Source: Planctomycetota bacterium (GTDB lineage: Bacteria; Planctomycetota; Phycisphaerae; Phycisphaerales; SM1A02). From it: 49,616 nt of DNA. The number at the start of each line of letters is the position of its first letter. The stretch's first letter is position 1. The DNA lies in NCBI GenBank assembly GCA_022562915.1, contig JADFOJ010000013.1, positions 1 through 49,616 of the forward strand, read 5' to 3'. Made by a program: the position numbers and the translations under genes. Positions 15,559 through 24,420 of this stretch are shown here, in pieces. The notes under the pieces were generated by a model, which was not told where the DNA came from, made no database searches, and saw only the letters and a list, made by a program, of their open reading frames with translations.

Positions 15559-17538
15559 GTGGACCGGGCTCGCCTCGAAACCGATTCACGGCTCGCGATG
15601 ATCGCCGGGCCGGTGGTGATTCTCGCCATGGTCGGGTGGCTGGCCGGCTTCGGCGGGCCGGACGCATCGGCCGGCGGTGCCGAAGCCGCGTGGATACTGT
15701 TGACCTCGACGCCCTGGGCGCTGGGCTGGCTGCTCGCCGCGGTGGGGCTCGGCTGGCCGTTGCGCTGTTGGCTGCTCGGATGCCATCCCGACGCGCTGGC
15801 GATCCAGGTCGGGCTCGGCGTGGCCGCGATGATGGTCCTGGATGCGGGCCTCGGGGCGCTCGGGGTCCTGCAATGGGGCGGCTCGATCGGCGCGTGGGCG
15901 CTGATCGTGATCGGGCTGGGCCTGCTGACCCGGCAACTGCGGCTCGCCTCGCGGACGGCGCCGGTCCTGCCACTGCTCGCCTGGACCGCGGTGCCCGCCG
16001 TCGCCGTACTGCTGGTCGCCGCGTGCTCGGCGCCGGGGTGGCTGTGGGCCTCGGAGTTCGGCGGTTACGACGCGCTGAGCTATCACCTGCAGCTTCCGTC
16101 GGAGTGGCAGGCGAATGGGCGGATCGTGCCGCTGGAGCACAACGTCTACAGTTGGCTGCCGGGCTATGTCGAGGCGGCGTATTACCACCTCATGGTCCTG
16201 ATCGGTGACGGCCTCGGCGCCGTGTACGCCTGCCAGCTTCTTCACGCGATGTTCGCCCTGCTCACCGCGGCGATTGCCGGCCGGGTCGCGTGGCGTTACG
16301 GCGGCCCGCTCGCCGGTGCGGTCGCGGCGGTGGTGATCGTGGGCACGCCGTGGGTCGTCGTGGTGGGATCGCTCGGCTACAACGAGATGGCGGTGACGCT
16401 GCTGCTCGCAGCGGGGCTGCTGGTCGTCGGCGACGAGTCGATTGACACGCCCGGCGCCGCGGGGGCGCTGGGAATCCTCGTGGCGGCGGCGTGCGGCGCC
16501 AAATTAACCGCGGTCGGCTTTGTCGCGGCGCCGCTGGCACTGCTGCTGCTGGTTTCGACACGCCCGCAACGCCGGCTGCTGTTCGCCGCGGTGGCGGCCG
16601 GATCCGTCCTCGTGTGCCTGGGGCCGTGGCTGGTTCGCAACGGCGCGTACTCCGGCAACCCGCTGTTTCCCTTTGCAACCGGCGTGCTCGGTCTCGGCCA
16701 TTGGACGGCAGACCAGGCCGGTTCGTGGTCACGCGGCCATGCGGCGGGCACCGGGTTCGCGGGCCGCGTCGGCGCGATCTGGCACCAGGTGTTTCGGTAC
16801 GGTCTCGGAGCCAACCCCGATCCAACGGAACCGTGGTTGCCGCAGTGGTCCCTGCTGCCCTGGCTGGCGATCGCGGGATTGGCGGTGTCGGCGGCAAGGA
16901 CGCCGTGGCGACGACCTGCGTTGCGGATCGGGCTGGTCCTGGCGGTGCAACTGGTGTTCTGGATCGGCTGGACGCACCTGAAGTCCCGCTTCATGGTGCC
17001 CGCCGTCGTCCCCGGCGCCCTGGCCGTTGCGGTCGGTGTCGCGGCGGTCGCGGACCGGCTCCGCGCCGGCACTCTCATGGTTGTCATGGGTGTCATGGGT
17101 GTCATGGCGGCGCTGCTGTGGTGCTGTCTGCCGGGCGCGATCTACCTGCGAGAGGCCGACGGCGCCCCCGCTGCGAGAATCGGTATGGCGCGCATCGTGT
17201 CAGCCGTTGCGCTGCCGTCGGCGGCGACGGTGCTGCTCGTCGGCGACGCGACGCCGCTGTACTATCGCGGCGACGTTGCCTACCAGACGACGTGGGACCG
17301 CGGACCGCTCTCGAGTGCGATGCGTGCGAGCCCGGACGATCCGGCCGCGTGGCTGGACGACCTCCGCGAGAAAGGCTTCACACACATACTGGTGGCGCCG
17401 AGGATGCTGCGGATCTGGCAAGGCAGTGGATGGAACGACCCGCTGATCACCGCCGAACGCGTCATCGACGCCGCCGATCGTTACGCGATCCTGGAACTGG
17501 TCTCTCCGGGCGGCGAGCGGCTCTACAGGCTGCGATGA
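15559..17538 (+). CDS. Polytopic membrane glycosyltransferase (PMT/ArnT-like)
   Basis: About 659 residues with ten or more hydrophobic segments and a large soluble C-terminal tail. The motif GGYDALSYHLQLPSEWQANG after the first membrane spans resembles the acidic active-site loop of lipid-linked-sugar-dependent GT39/GT83 transferases. YSWLPGYVEAAYYHLMVLIG and LVRNGAYSGNPLFPFATG fit the same group. It would move a sugar from a polyprenyl phosphate to an acceptor outside the membrane. A GTG at 15559 (VDRARLETD...) just past repeat copy B is chosen as start. ATG 15598 is the alternative, and the frame's earlier codons lie inside the repeat. Neither start has a clear Shine-Dalgarno. The acceptor is unknown. 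Confidence 0.7.
   Translation: MDRARLETDSRLAMIAGPVVILAMVGWLAGFGGPDASAGGAEAAWILLTSTPWALGWLLAAVGLGWPLRCWLLGCHPDALAIQVGLGVAAMMVLDAGLGALGVLQWGGSIGAWALIVIGLGLLTRQLRLASRTAPVLPLLAWTAVPAVAVLLVAACSAPGWLWASEFGGYDALSYHLQLPSEWQANGRIVPLEHNVYSWLPGYVEAAYYHLMVLIGDGLGAVYACQLLHAMFALLTAAIAGRVAWRYGGPLAGAVAAVVIVGTPWVVVVGSLGYNEMAVTLLLAAGLLVVGDESIDTPGAAGALGILVAAACGAKLTAVGFVAAPLALLLLVSTRPQRRLLFAAVAAGSVLVCLGPWLVRNGAYSGNPLFPFATGVLGLGHWTADQAGSWSRGHAAGTGFAGRVGAIWHQVFRYGLGANPDPTEPWLPQWSLLPWLAIAGLAVSAARTPWRRPALRIGLVLAVQLVFWIGWTHLKSRFMVPAVVPGALAVAVGVAAVADRLRAGTLMVVMGVMGVMAALLWCCLPGAIYLREADGAPAARIGMARIVSAVALPSAATVLLVGDATPLYYRGDVAYQTTWDRGPLSSAMRASPDDPAAWLDDLREKGFTHILVAPRMLRIWQGSGWNDPLITAERVIDAADRYAILELVSPGGERLYRLR
17075..17107 (+). 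repeat. 9-bp tandem repeat inside the membrane glycosyltransferase gene
   Basis: Three and two-thirds copies of TCATGGGTG (first copy TCATGGTTG) encode VMGVMGVM within a transmembrane segment. The unit is a multiple of three, so slippage would lengthen or shorten the segment without a frameshift. Confidence 0.8.
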
Positions 17539-17545
17539 TCCGCGC

Positions 17546-17645
17546 GGTGGCACGGTCGAGCGAGCGAAGCGAGATCGCCCGTGGGCGAAAGTCGCTCCAC
17601 GGGCGACGTCGTCCGCCTGCGGCGGACTCCGTCGACCGTGCCACC
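17546..17645. repeat. TGGCACGGTYGA palindromic element, copy C
   Basis: A 100-bp palindrome with ends GGTGGCACGGTCGA / TCGACCGTGCCACC. It has the core GTCGCTCCACGGGCGA and a nested hairpin GTCCGCC-TGC-GGCGGAC near the right end. It lies eight bases after the glycosyltransferase stop, between convergent genes. Confidence 0.87.
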
Positions 17646-17660
17646 CGCTGCGGACGACGC

Positions 17661-18773
17661 TCACTCCGGTTCGGCGGTCCCGAAGAAGTCCCGTTCGAGC
17701 CGCAGCCGCTCGAGATCCCACTCGACCTGCGAGATCATCTGCGAGGAGGCCGTCGCGTCGAGCTCCTTCAAGTCCTGCAGCGCCCGTTCGAGATCGCCGA
17801 TCCGCTCGTCCAACAGGCGGTCCTTTCGGCCGGCCGAATCGATGAGCTGCTGCGCCCTCGTGGACACCACGGTCACCGGGTCCGCGGCGGGCTCGTTCGC
17901 CTCGCGTCCCGGCACGGGGGATTCCGGCACGGGCGTCTCGACGACAGGGTCGTGCGACACCGCCGGCAGTGAACCCTGTACCGGCACGAGGCCGGGAGAG
18001 CTCCGCACGGTCGTGGACACCGTCGTGATCACGAACAGAATGATCACCACCGACAGCAGAACCGCCAGCACGTTGACCATACGCTGCCGGCCGTCAAGCT
18101 TGCGACGGAGTGCGCGCATGGTGGCCGGCGAGGGCCGGCCGTCGAACCCCGGCGCCGACCCGGACGATTCGCCTGGCAACTCGTGGTCCGAGCGGCCCGC
18201 CACCGCCATCGCCCGGGCCGGCCCCGGATCGATCAGCTCGTCATCGGAAGCGAAGCCGGAGATCCCCACGGCACCGGGCGCACGTCCAGGCGGCCCGGCA
18301 GCCACATCGCCGGACTGGCGAGAGGACGAGTTCTCGATCCCGGCTTCCCACGGCAGCGGGCGCACGTCCGGCAGACCGAGATAGTTGCGATCGAGGTATG
18401 CCCCGAAGGACACGCCACAGACGTGGCAACCGTTATCGCCCGGATCGACCGAGGCATCGCAGTTGTGACAGTATCCCAGCAGGTGGGCCACGCCCGGCAG
18501 GTGCTTGGCGACGGTCCAGAACTGCCTGGAGGTGGGCCCCCGGACGATGGAATACTTGCTCACCTGCCCGCGGTCGATCATCCGGACGATCGTCTCGTAG
18601 CTGCAGCCGGGCTGAAAGGGCTTGCCGGGATCGCGGATGAACCACGGCCCCATCGCGTTGTGGGTCGCCTGCCTGCTGAGGGGCTCGAACAGGCCCCCGC
18701 AGCCCCGGCAGCGCTCGGTGGCGGACTGCGTCTCACCGCAGTACGGGCAGATAACGACCTTGGTCTTTGTCAT
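17661..18773 (-). CDS. Double zinc-ribbon membrane protein with GYF-like domain
   Basis: A 370-residue protein of unknown function. The order is: N-terminal zinc ribbon (CPYCGETQSATERCRGCGG, residues about 9-27); a GYF_2-like segment (GPWFIRDPGKPFQPGCSYET to FWTVAKHLPGVAHLLGY); a second ribbon (CHNCDASVDPGDNGCHVCGV); a disordered Gly/Pro/Ser-rich linker; one membrane helix (VNVLAVLLSVVIILFVITTV, in part); and an acidic coiled-coil tail (RIGDLERALQDLKELDA). The ribbons lie before the membrane helix, so they are probably cytosolic and the coiled coil outside. ATG 18773 is chosen because the ribbon begins there; the longer frame crosses the divergent promoter region. It is divergent from the isomerase gene with 53 bases between. 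No catalytic motif is visible. Confidence 0.75.
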   Translation of the reverse strand: MTKTKVVICPYCGETQSATERCRGCGGLFEPLSRQATHNAMGPWFIRDPGKPFQPGCSYETIVRMIDRGQVSKYSIVRGPTSRQFWTVAKHLPGVAHLLGYCHNCDASVDPGDNGCHVCGVSFGAYLDRNYLGLPDVRPLPWEAGIENSSSRQSGDVAAGPPGRAPGAVGISGFASDDELIDPGPARAMAVAGRSDHELPGESSGSAPGFDGRPSPATMRALRRKLDGRQRMVNVLAVLLSVVIILFVITTVSTTVRSSPGLVPVQGSLPAVSHDPVVETPVPESPVPGREANEPAADPVTVVSTRAQQLIDSAGRKDRLLDERIGDLERALQDLKELDATASSQMISQVEWDLERLRLERDFFGTAEPE

Positions 18774-18826
18774 CGTCCGGCGGCCCCCATTGACAGCGGG
18801 CGGAGCTTCGTATTGGCTTGTGCGAT

Positions 18827-19822
18827 ATGCAAGGGTATACCTGCCGACTTTTCCTGGAAACCACGCTGCTGGCGTCGATCGCCAACGGCCTGTTCGCATG
18901 TGCCGGACCGGCGGATTCATCTCCGATCGCGGTGTCCCCGGGAGGGGCCGTCAGCAACGACCTCATGGTCACGACGTTCATCGACGCCCGACCCGCTGCG
19001 CTGGTGAATGGCAAGGTCGTCCAGTGGAGCGAATTGCGGCCGCTGCTCAGCGAGGCTCGCGGCGCGACGATCCTGCGGGAAGTCATCCTGGACCGCATGC
19101 TCACCGACGAACTCGGCCGGGCCGGCACCACCATCCGCCCCGACGACGTGGATCGTGAGCGCGAGCTCTTCTACGCAACGCTCAACCCGGACCCGGACGT
19201 CGCGCTGCGCCTCGCCAGGGAGTTGCGGGCCCGGCAGGGTCTCGGTCCACGGCGGCTGCACCGGCTGCTTCAACGCAACGCCGGGCTCCGCGCGCTGGTG
19301 GCCGACGACGTCGTGGTCTCCGAGGAGGCGGTGCTCCGGACGTACCGGATCCTGCACGGCCCGACTCGCCGGGCCCGGCTGATCGTCGTGCCCACGCTCG
19401 CCGCCGCCCAGGAAGCCTTCCACCGGATCACCGGCGGCGACTTCTTCGGTGACGTCGCCGTCGAGGTCTCGACGGACGCCAGCGCCGCCAGGGGTGGTCT
19501 GCTCAGCCCGATCAGCCGTGACGACCCGACCTATCCCGAGGTGATGCGCGACGCGCTGTCGGCGCTGGAGCCGGGCGAGCTGTCGTCGCCGATCTTCCTC
19601 AGCCGGCAGTATGCATTGCTCATGCTGGTCGAGGTGCGCGACGGCGACGGCACGGAGCTGGCCGATGAGCGATCTCGAATCGAGCAGCAGGTCCGGCTCA
19701 GCCAGGAACGACTGCTGATGGACATGGAGGCGCGGCGATTACTGTCGCAGGCTTCGGTCACCATCATCGATGCCGCACTGAAGGACGCGTGGGATGCCAT
19801 GGCCCGGCAGGCCAACCGGTAG
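18827..19822 (+). CDS. Exported parvulin-type peptidyl-prolyl isomerase (SurA/PrsA-like)
   Basis: A 331-residue exported chaperone/isomerase. The N-terminal hydrophobic segment ends LFAC, a weak lipobox, so it may be a lipoprotein. A SurA-like helical region starts around VNGKVVQWSELRPLLSEARG. A parvulin domain follows (ARLIVVPTLAAAQEAFHRI, GDFFGDVAVEVSTDASAARG, then GLLSPISRDDPTYPEVM and LEPGELSSPIF). The usual parvulin histidines are partly absent, so catalysis is uncertain while chaperone function is plausible. The start is ATG 18827. It converges on lptG with 10 bases between stops, and may help outer-membrane protein folding alongside the Lpt system. Confidence 0.75.
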   Translation: MQGYTCRLFLETTLLASIANGLFACAGPADSSPIAVSPGGAVSNDLMVTTFIDARPAALVNGKVVQWSELRPLLSEARGATILREVILDRMLTDELGRAGTTIRPDDVDRERELFYATLNPDPDVALRLARELRARQGLGPRRLHRLLQRNAGLRALVADDVVVSEEAVLRTYRILHGPTRRARLIVVPTLAAAQEAFHRITGGDFFGDVAVEVSTDASAARGGLLSPISRDDPTYPEVMRDALSALEPGELSSPIFLSRQYALLMLVEVRDGDGTELADERSRIEQQVRLSQERLLMDMEARRLLSQASVTIIDAALKDAWDAMARQANR

Positions 19823-19832
19823 CGCGCCGCGC

Positions 19833-20960
19833 TCACGACCGCATCGAGGACACCATGAACATGGCGACGGGGATGAGCACGAGCACCGGCAGGAACACGC
19901 CGAGCGCCGGCGGGATTCCGGGAAAGGGCATCGCCAGCGACAGCAACGACCCCATCGAGGCCGGGATGGCCATGGCGGCGCACAGGACGCTGTTGCGAAG
20001 CAGGCTTGCCGGTTCGCGCAGCAGGAAATACGGCAGCACCATGACGAGCACGACCATGTTGATCATGACGGTGGTGAACCGCGCGAAGGCGAAGCGAACC
20101 AGCGCATCGGCGTTGACCACGCCGGGAGATTGCAACATTTCGCGGATCTGGGTGATGCTCAGCATCGTCGCGAACTGGCCGAATCGCCGGATCGTCAGGA
20201 CGTCCGGTGTCAGGTCCGTCGGGTATCGATCGATGGGCTGACCCAGCAGCATCGCGGTCGTGTGCGCGGCGGTGTCGGTACCGGGCGTGATGGCGAGGCC
20301 GTTGGTCAGGTGCCACGCGCCGTCGTCAGGACTCCACACGGCGCGATCGGCGGTCACCCGGCGAACGGTTCTGCCGGCCTCGTCGCGATCGAGGAACGTC
20401 GGCATGGACAGCGAGGCGGTCTGCGGGTCGAAGCTCGGCGACTGCAGCAGGTTGCCGCGACCATCGGCCGTGAACCGGACGTTGAAGGCCTGCACACCCT
20501 CCTGCCCGATGTCGCCGTGCTTGCGAATCAGCATCGGTGCCAGCCTGGGGAGCAGGAACTCCTGGTTGAGAAGCTGCAGCCCGTTGAGACCGAGCGCCGC
20601 GACGATGACGGGCATCGCCACCCGATGCAGCGGAATGCCGGCGGCAAGCAGCGCCCCCAGTTCCCGGTTGCGGTACATCTGGGAGAAGGTGAAACCCATG
20701 GCGCCGACGGTCAGCATGCCCACCATGTACGCGTAGAACTGGAAGATCCGCGGCCCGTGGAAGTTCACGACGATCTTGACGAGCGCAATGAACTCTGCCA
20801 CGGAACTTCCGTCGGGCCCGATCTGCTCCTTGGCGACGTCCACGTACTCGTCAAGCTCCAGCAGCAGGTCCACCGACACCGCGAACACGAACAGGAACAT
20901 CAACAGGATGCAGAAGTTGCCGATGAACCGGCCCATGATGTAACGATCGATCAGTCGCAC
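19833..20960 (-). CDS. LptF/LptG-family permease (second gene)
   Basis: A 375-residue inner-membrane protein of the YjgP/YjgQ family. These form the LptB2FG transporter that extracts lipopolysaccharide-type lipid from the inner membrane. The N-terminus (IDRYIMGRFIGNFCILLMFL) carries the family's DRYI start, and three hydrophobic segments precede a periplasmic beta-jellyroll stretch (about 110-260). Three more segments follow (MINMVVLVMVLPYFLLREP, then IPASMGSLLSLAMPFPGIP). The start is GTG at 20960, 12 bases after the stop of the other permease gene, so the two form an operon. LptF and LptG cannot be told apart reliably by eye; gene order suggests this is LptG. Confidence 0.85.
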   Translation of the reverse strand: MRLIDRYIMGRFIGNFCILLMFLFVFAVSVDLLLELDEYVDVAKEQIGPDGSSVAEFIALVKIVVNFHGPRIFQFYAYMVGMLTVGAMGFTFSQMYRNRELGALLAAGIPLHRVAMPVIVAALGLNGLQLLNQEFLLPRLAPMLIRKHGDIGQEGVQAFNVRFTADGRGNLLQSPSFDPQTASLSMPTFLDRDEAGRTVRRVTADRAVWSPDDGAWHLTNGLAITPGTDTAAHTTAMLLGQPIDRYPTDLTPDVLTIRRFGQFATMLSITQIREMLQSPGVVNADALVRFAFARFTTVMINMVVLVMVLPYFLLREPASLLRNSVLCAAMAIPASMGSLLSLAMPFPGIPPALGVFLPVLVLIPVAMFMVSSMRS

Positions 20961-20972
20961 GGTGAGGTCTCG

Positions 20973-22589
20973 TCAGTTGCGCGCGAGTCGGAGGTACACG
21001 TACAGAAGCGTCCCGAGCAGCAGCGCATTACCCGACCACATGAGCATGAGCCCACCGGTCATCTGGCCGGCGCGGGCCGCGTGATCGCCGCTGGCGATGA
21101 GGATCATATCGACCACCGACGGAAGGAACGCCCAGACGTAGACAACCAGCGGCGCGCTGTGACGGAGCCACATCGCCAGCGTCGCACCGAGCACCAGCAG
21201 CAGCATGGCGGTGCACGACAGCGCGTATCGGCGCAGGATCAGGCTCCGGATGTCCCGATTGAGATGATCGACGGTGTACACCAGCCAGGCCGCCATCGCC
21301 TTGTCCACGTCGTGGGCCGCGTTGACCCTCTCGAGCAGTTGCACGTACGGCAGCAGCGAGGGGTCATCGCCGGCCAGTGCCGGCAGCGTGAGGTTGGGAA
21401 TGTCCAGCCCGGGGCGTTTGTTGGTCACGCCGGAGGATCGCAGATCGACGACCTCGCACCGGCCCAGCAGAAGGTCCACTGACGGGTGGGAAAGAGTCGA
21501 GCCCGCGGCGCGACGCACGGTCGCCGTCTCGGCGATGATGCGGCGCACGGGTTGTCCGGCCGCATCGAGCTGGTGCACGACGACCGGGCGCGACGCGGCC
21601 GTGATGAACCGGCCCATGCTGAACCCGTCGGCGGTGACCACGAGTCGCCGTTCGCCGCCGCTCCAGCCGCCGGCAAACGTGACGGATCCGTCCGCGCCGA
21701 CGGCACGGGCGATTTCCCTCGATACCTCGGCGTCCCGCAGTGCCTCGGCGACGCGCCGCTTCGCATTGATGACCGGTGGGAAGTCGTTGGGGTCGTCGCG
21801 CAGCTCCAGGAGGCGCGTGCGGGTCATGAACCTGGGGTCATCACCCAGCGGATCGGCAACCGTGAACGAATCCATGATCTGCGGGGCGCGGGCAAGCTGG
21901 CCGGATTCCGCGTCGTAGCCGACCGTGTCGGCCATCGCGATCTTCAGGACGGTCCGGTTCTCCAGGCGGTGGATGTCGACGACCGCCTGCCGCGCCGACA
22001 CGTCCGCGATGATGCGGCCCTCCGGATCGAGCTTCGCCGCCACGACCCCCAGAAGGATCAGACGCGTCTGGGCCCCCGTATCCGGCGGGCTCTCCTGGAC
22101 AAGCAGCGTGTCGGCATGGATCTGCACGTCCCCGAACTGGATCGGCACGCCCTTGCGGATCGATGACACGATCAACCGGGTCACGTCCCTGGCGAGCATC
22201 TTCTGGATGGATTCCCAGAAACGCGGGATCACCGACTGGGTCAGCAGGACCATGACGACCAGCAGCACCACACCCAACGCCGCGATGGGCAGGAGAATGC
22301 GCCGGTAGCTCAGCCCGCTCACCGAGGCAGCAAGGATCTCGTTGTCGGTGGTCATGCGGTGCATGACCACCGTGGCCGCAAAGCCCGCCGAGAACGGCAG
22401 CGCGAACTGAAGCATGGGCACGATCGCCAGCATGATGTACTTGGCTACCTGCAGCGGCCCGGCGAGGTCATCGGCCGCCAGCGGCTTGATCGCGGCGCCG
22501 AAGGCGACCACGAGCACGAGCACCGTCGTGCAGAGCAGGAAGACCCGCAGCAGCTCGCCCATGATGTAGCGATGCAGGATCCAGGGCAT
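20973..22589 (-). CDS. LptF/LptG-family permease (first gene), enlarged periplasmic domain
   Basis: A 538-residue permease of the same family. The N-terminus (LHRYIMGELLRVFLLCTTVL), the loop MTTDNEILAASVSGLSYRRI (the conserved ELLA/EILA coupling-helix region that contacts the LptB ATPase) and three C-terminal membrane spans (YALSCTAMLLLVLGATLAMW) are clear. The periplasmic region between about residues 120 and 430 is roughly 150 residues longer than in the usual 360-residue protein. It starts at ATG 22589. Both partners are here but the ATPase (lptB) is not in the window. Confidence 0.83.
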   Translation of the reverse strand: MPWILHRYIMGELLRVFLLCTTVLVLVVAFGAAIKPLAADDLAGPLQVAKYIMLAIVPMLQFALPFSAGFAATVVMHRMTTDNEILAASVSGLSYRRILLPIAALGVVLLVVMVLLTQSVIPRFWESIQKMLARDVTRLIVSSIRKGVPIQFGDVQIHADTLLVQESPPDTGAQTRLILLGVVAAKLDPEGRIIADVSARQAVVDIHRLENRTVLKIAMADTVGYDAESGQLARAPQIMDSFTVADPLGDDPRFMTRTRLLELRDDPNDFPPVINAKRRVAEALRDAEVSREIARAVGADGSVTFAGGWSGGERRLVVTADGFSMGRFITAASRPVVVHQLDAAGQPVRRIIAETATVRRAAGSTLSHPSVDLLLGRCEVVDLRSSGVTNKRPGLDIPNLTLPALAGDDPSLLPYVQLLERVNAAHDVDKAMAAWLVYTVDHLNRDIRSLILRRYALSCTAMLLLVLGATLAMWLRHSAPLVVYVWAFLPSVVDMILIASGDHAARAGQMTGGLMLMWSGNALLLGTLLYVYLRLARN

Positions 22590-22667
22590 GCGGACATTAT
22601 CGTCTGCCGGCTCGCCCCGCGTCCAGCGCGGCGTGTTCCACGATGGGCTGCCTGCGAGATCGTACGG

Positions 22668-23144
22668 TCACGTGGGCCTTCGCCGCCGCCGAGTGCTCAG
22701 TGTGCCGAGGGCCAGCAGCCACAGGGAGCCGGGGGCGGGAACGGCCGCAAATGGTGACGCCGTTGCCGGCAACGGCGCGTCCTCGAGGAGGCCCTTCCGG
22801 TGGACATGGGGGTCCGGCAGCGAGTTGAGCCAGTCCGCCGCGACGTCGGGCCCCTCCGCCACGGACCGTGTGTTGTTCGAGTGGGAGATGACGTCACCGT
22901 AGGGCAAGTACGGCGGCGCGAGGGCCGGGAGGATCTCGGGGTATCCGGAAACCAGTCCGGCAACGTCGCCGACGGCCGCCAACTCCCGGCGAACCTCCGT
23001 CACCGTCGAGGGGGGTCCCTGGTGATTCGCGTCGGCCCGCGCGCCGCCGGCGACAACGCACAGGCCGCCGGCCGCGACCAATCCCCGCAGCGTGTCTCTA
23101 GCCATGTGACGCATCCGACGCATCGTGTTCTGTCTGTTGAACAT
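22668..23144 (-). CDS. Small exported protein with PEP-CTERM-like C-terminus
   Basis: A 158-residue protein with a signal peptide (LRGLVAAGGLCVVAGGARA) and a C-terminal tripartite sorting segment: PAPGS, then the hydrophobic WLLALGTL, then RRRRR. This resembles the PEP-CTERM/exosortase signal that retains proteins at the cell surface, but the hydrophobic part is short. The middle has no recognisable domain (ELAAVGDVAGLVSGYPEIL; SNNTRSVAEGPDVAADWLN). ATG 23144 has AGGAAG six bases upstream. It begins 10 bases after the stop of the XRE-TPR regulator gene, so the two are co-transcribed and probably functionally paired. Function unknown. Confidence 0.7.
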   Translation of the reverse strand: MFNRQNTMRRMRHMARDTLRGLVAAGGLCVVAGGARADANHQGPPSTVTEVRRELAAVGDVAGLVSGYPEILPALAPPYLPYGDVISHSNNTRSVAEGPDVAADWLNSLPDPHVHRKGLLEDAPLPATASPFAAVPAPGSLWLLALGTLSTRRRRRPT

Positions 23145-23154
23145 TGCAGTCTTC

Positions 23155-24420
23155 CTACACGGCGAGCTTCATCGTCGCCACATGTGCCTCAAACAGCTTC
23201 ATGCCGGTCGGTCCGAACTTGGGGAACCGTCCCATCACGCCGACCAGCGCTTCCAGGTCGTCCGCGTCCAGCGTGAGCAGGGCGGCGCGACCGGTGAGGC
23301 GTTCCACTCGCTCGTAGCTGGCGTATTCCATCGAGAACACGCGCTCGCGGAGCGCCCAGTTGTCAAGCCGCCGCGCGATCACGTCCGCCTTGTCCGTGAA
23401 CATGGCCATGAAATGCTGCAGCGCCGTCTCGTCGGAGAGATACTGCCGCGCGATGCAGCACCCGAAAATGCACCACCAGGCACAGCTCTCCAGCCAGTCA
23501 CCGACACGCGGATCCGCCGGATCGGTCACCCGATCGAGTCCGTTCTCGATCTCTCGCAGTGCCTCGAGCGGAAGCCGCTTTCCGAGCAGGACCTCCACGT
23601 GGATCAGGGCGCCGGTGATGGTGTTGGCGATGCCGTCACACCAGTCCTGCTTGAATTCGCGCCCGATCCTGACATACAGGCGACGCGATTTCCTCAGTGC
23701 CGTCTCGGCATCGCGCGCCCGGACCGCAGATTCCGCGGGGCCCATCGCCGCCATTCTCCGCAGCGTGTTGCCATGCACGTACAGCGCAAACGCGTCCGTG
23801 ACACGATCCTTGTAGGTGGATGCGGGATGATGCCGGTACCAGTTCACCAGCTTCAGCGAGAGGCTCTCAGCCTCCGGCAGCGACCACAGCGTGTAATACC
23901 CGTTCGCGAGATTCGACTCGAGCTGGCGCCTGAGCTCACCGGAGGTCGGTGACTCGGCCAGGCCTCGCTGCTCGGCCGCCAGGGCCTCGGCGTACCGGCC
24001 AAGCCCGTCGTTTCCGGAGGCCTCGCGAATGCACGCGATGACACGCTCATCCGGGGTCCCCGCGACCGCGAAGGCCTGCCGCGCCAGCGTGACGGCCTCC
24101 TGGTACCGACCCTCGGTATGAGACTCCCGTGACGCCGCCTCGAGCGCCGCGAAGTCGCGACGATCCTTCGGCGCGGCGTGTTGCGTCTCGTCAGGCGTCT
24201 CGGCCCCGATGAAGGAGACGATCAACGAGACCGGCCAGTCCAGCACGCGGCTCAGGGCGAGCAGGTAGTCGAGCTTCGGATTGCCGTTGCCCGGCACCAG
24301 CCGGTCGGGATGCCGACCCAACCGCCGAGCGAGCTGCTCCTGGTTGATCCCCCGATACGCCTTGGCGAGACCACAGAGGTGCCTGAGACGTTTGTGTGCC
24401 ACGCCCATCACTTCGGCCAT
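23155..24420 (-). CDS. XRE-family HTH regulator with TPR sensor domain
   Basis: A 421-residue protein. Residues about 10-65 form an XRE helix-turn-helix (INQEQLARRLGRHPDRLV, then LDYLLALSRVLDWPVSLIV). From about residue 85 to the end it is helical with TPR-like repeats (YQEAVTLARQAFAVAGTPDE, YAEALAAEQRGLAESPTSGE, LESNLANGYYTLWSLPEAES). HTH plus TPR is the plan of RRNPP-type regulators that sense exported peptides in Firmicutes, though many HTH-TPR proteins have other ligands. ATG 24420 has GGGAGGAG upstream. It is followed after 10 bases by a small exported protein and is divergent from a secreted cysteine-rich precursor gene across 366 bases. This makes local control of both plausible, but no operator was identified. 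Confidence 0.8.
   Translation of the reverse strand: MAEVMGVAHKRLRHLCGLAKAYRGINQEQLARRLGRHPDRLVPGNGNPKLDYLLALSRVLDWPVSLIVSFIGAETPDETQHAAPKDRRDFAALEAASRESHTEGRYQEAVTLARQAFAVAGTPDERVIACIREASGNDGLGRYAEALAAEQRGLAESPTSGELRRQLESNLANGYYTLWSLPEAESLSLKLVNWYRHHPASTYKDRVTDAFALYVHGNTLRRMAAMGPAESAVRARDAETALRKSRRLYVRIGREFKQDWCDGIANTITGALIHVEVLLGKRLPLEALREIENGLDRVTDPADPRVGDWLESCAWWCIFGCCIARQYLSDETALQHFMAMFTDKADVIARRLDNWALRERVFSMEYASYERVERLTGRAALLTLDADDLEALVGVMGRFPKFGPTGMKLFEAHVATMKLAV

Noticed and set aside
15359-15973. N-terminal extension of flgI back to 15973
   Set aside because: The extension runs antisense through the glycosyltransferase and repeat B. FlgI has a clear signal peptide and a perfect AGGAGGT at ATG 15358.
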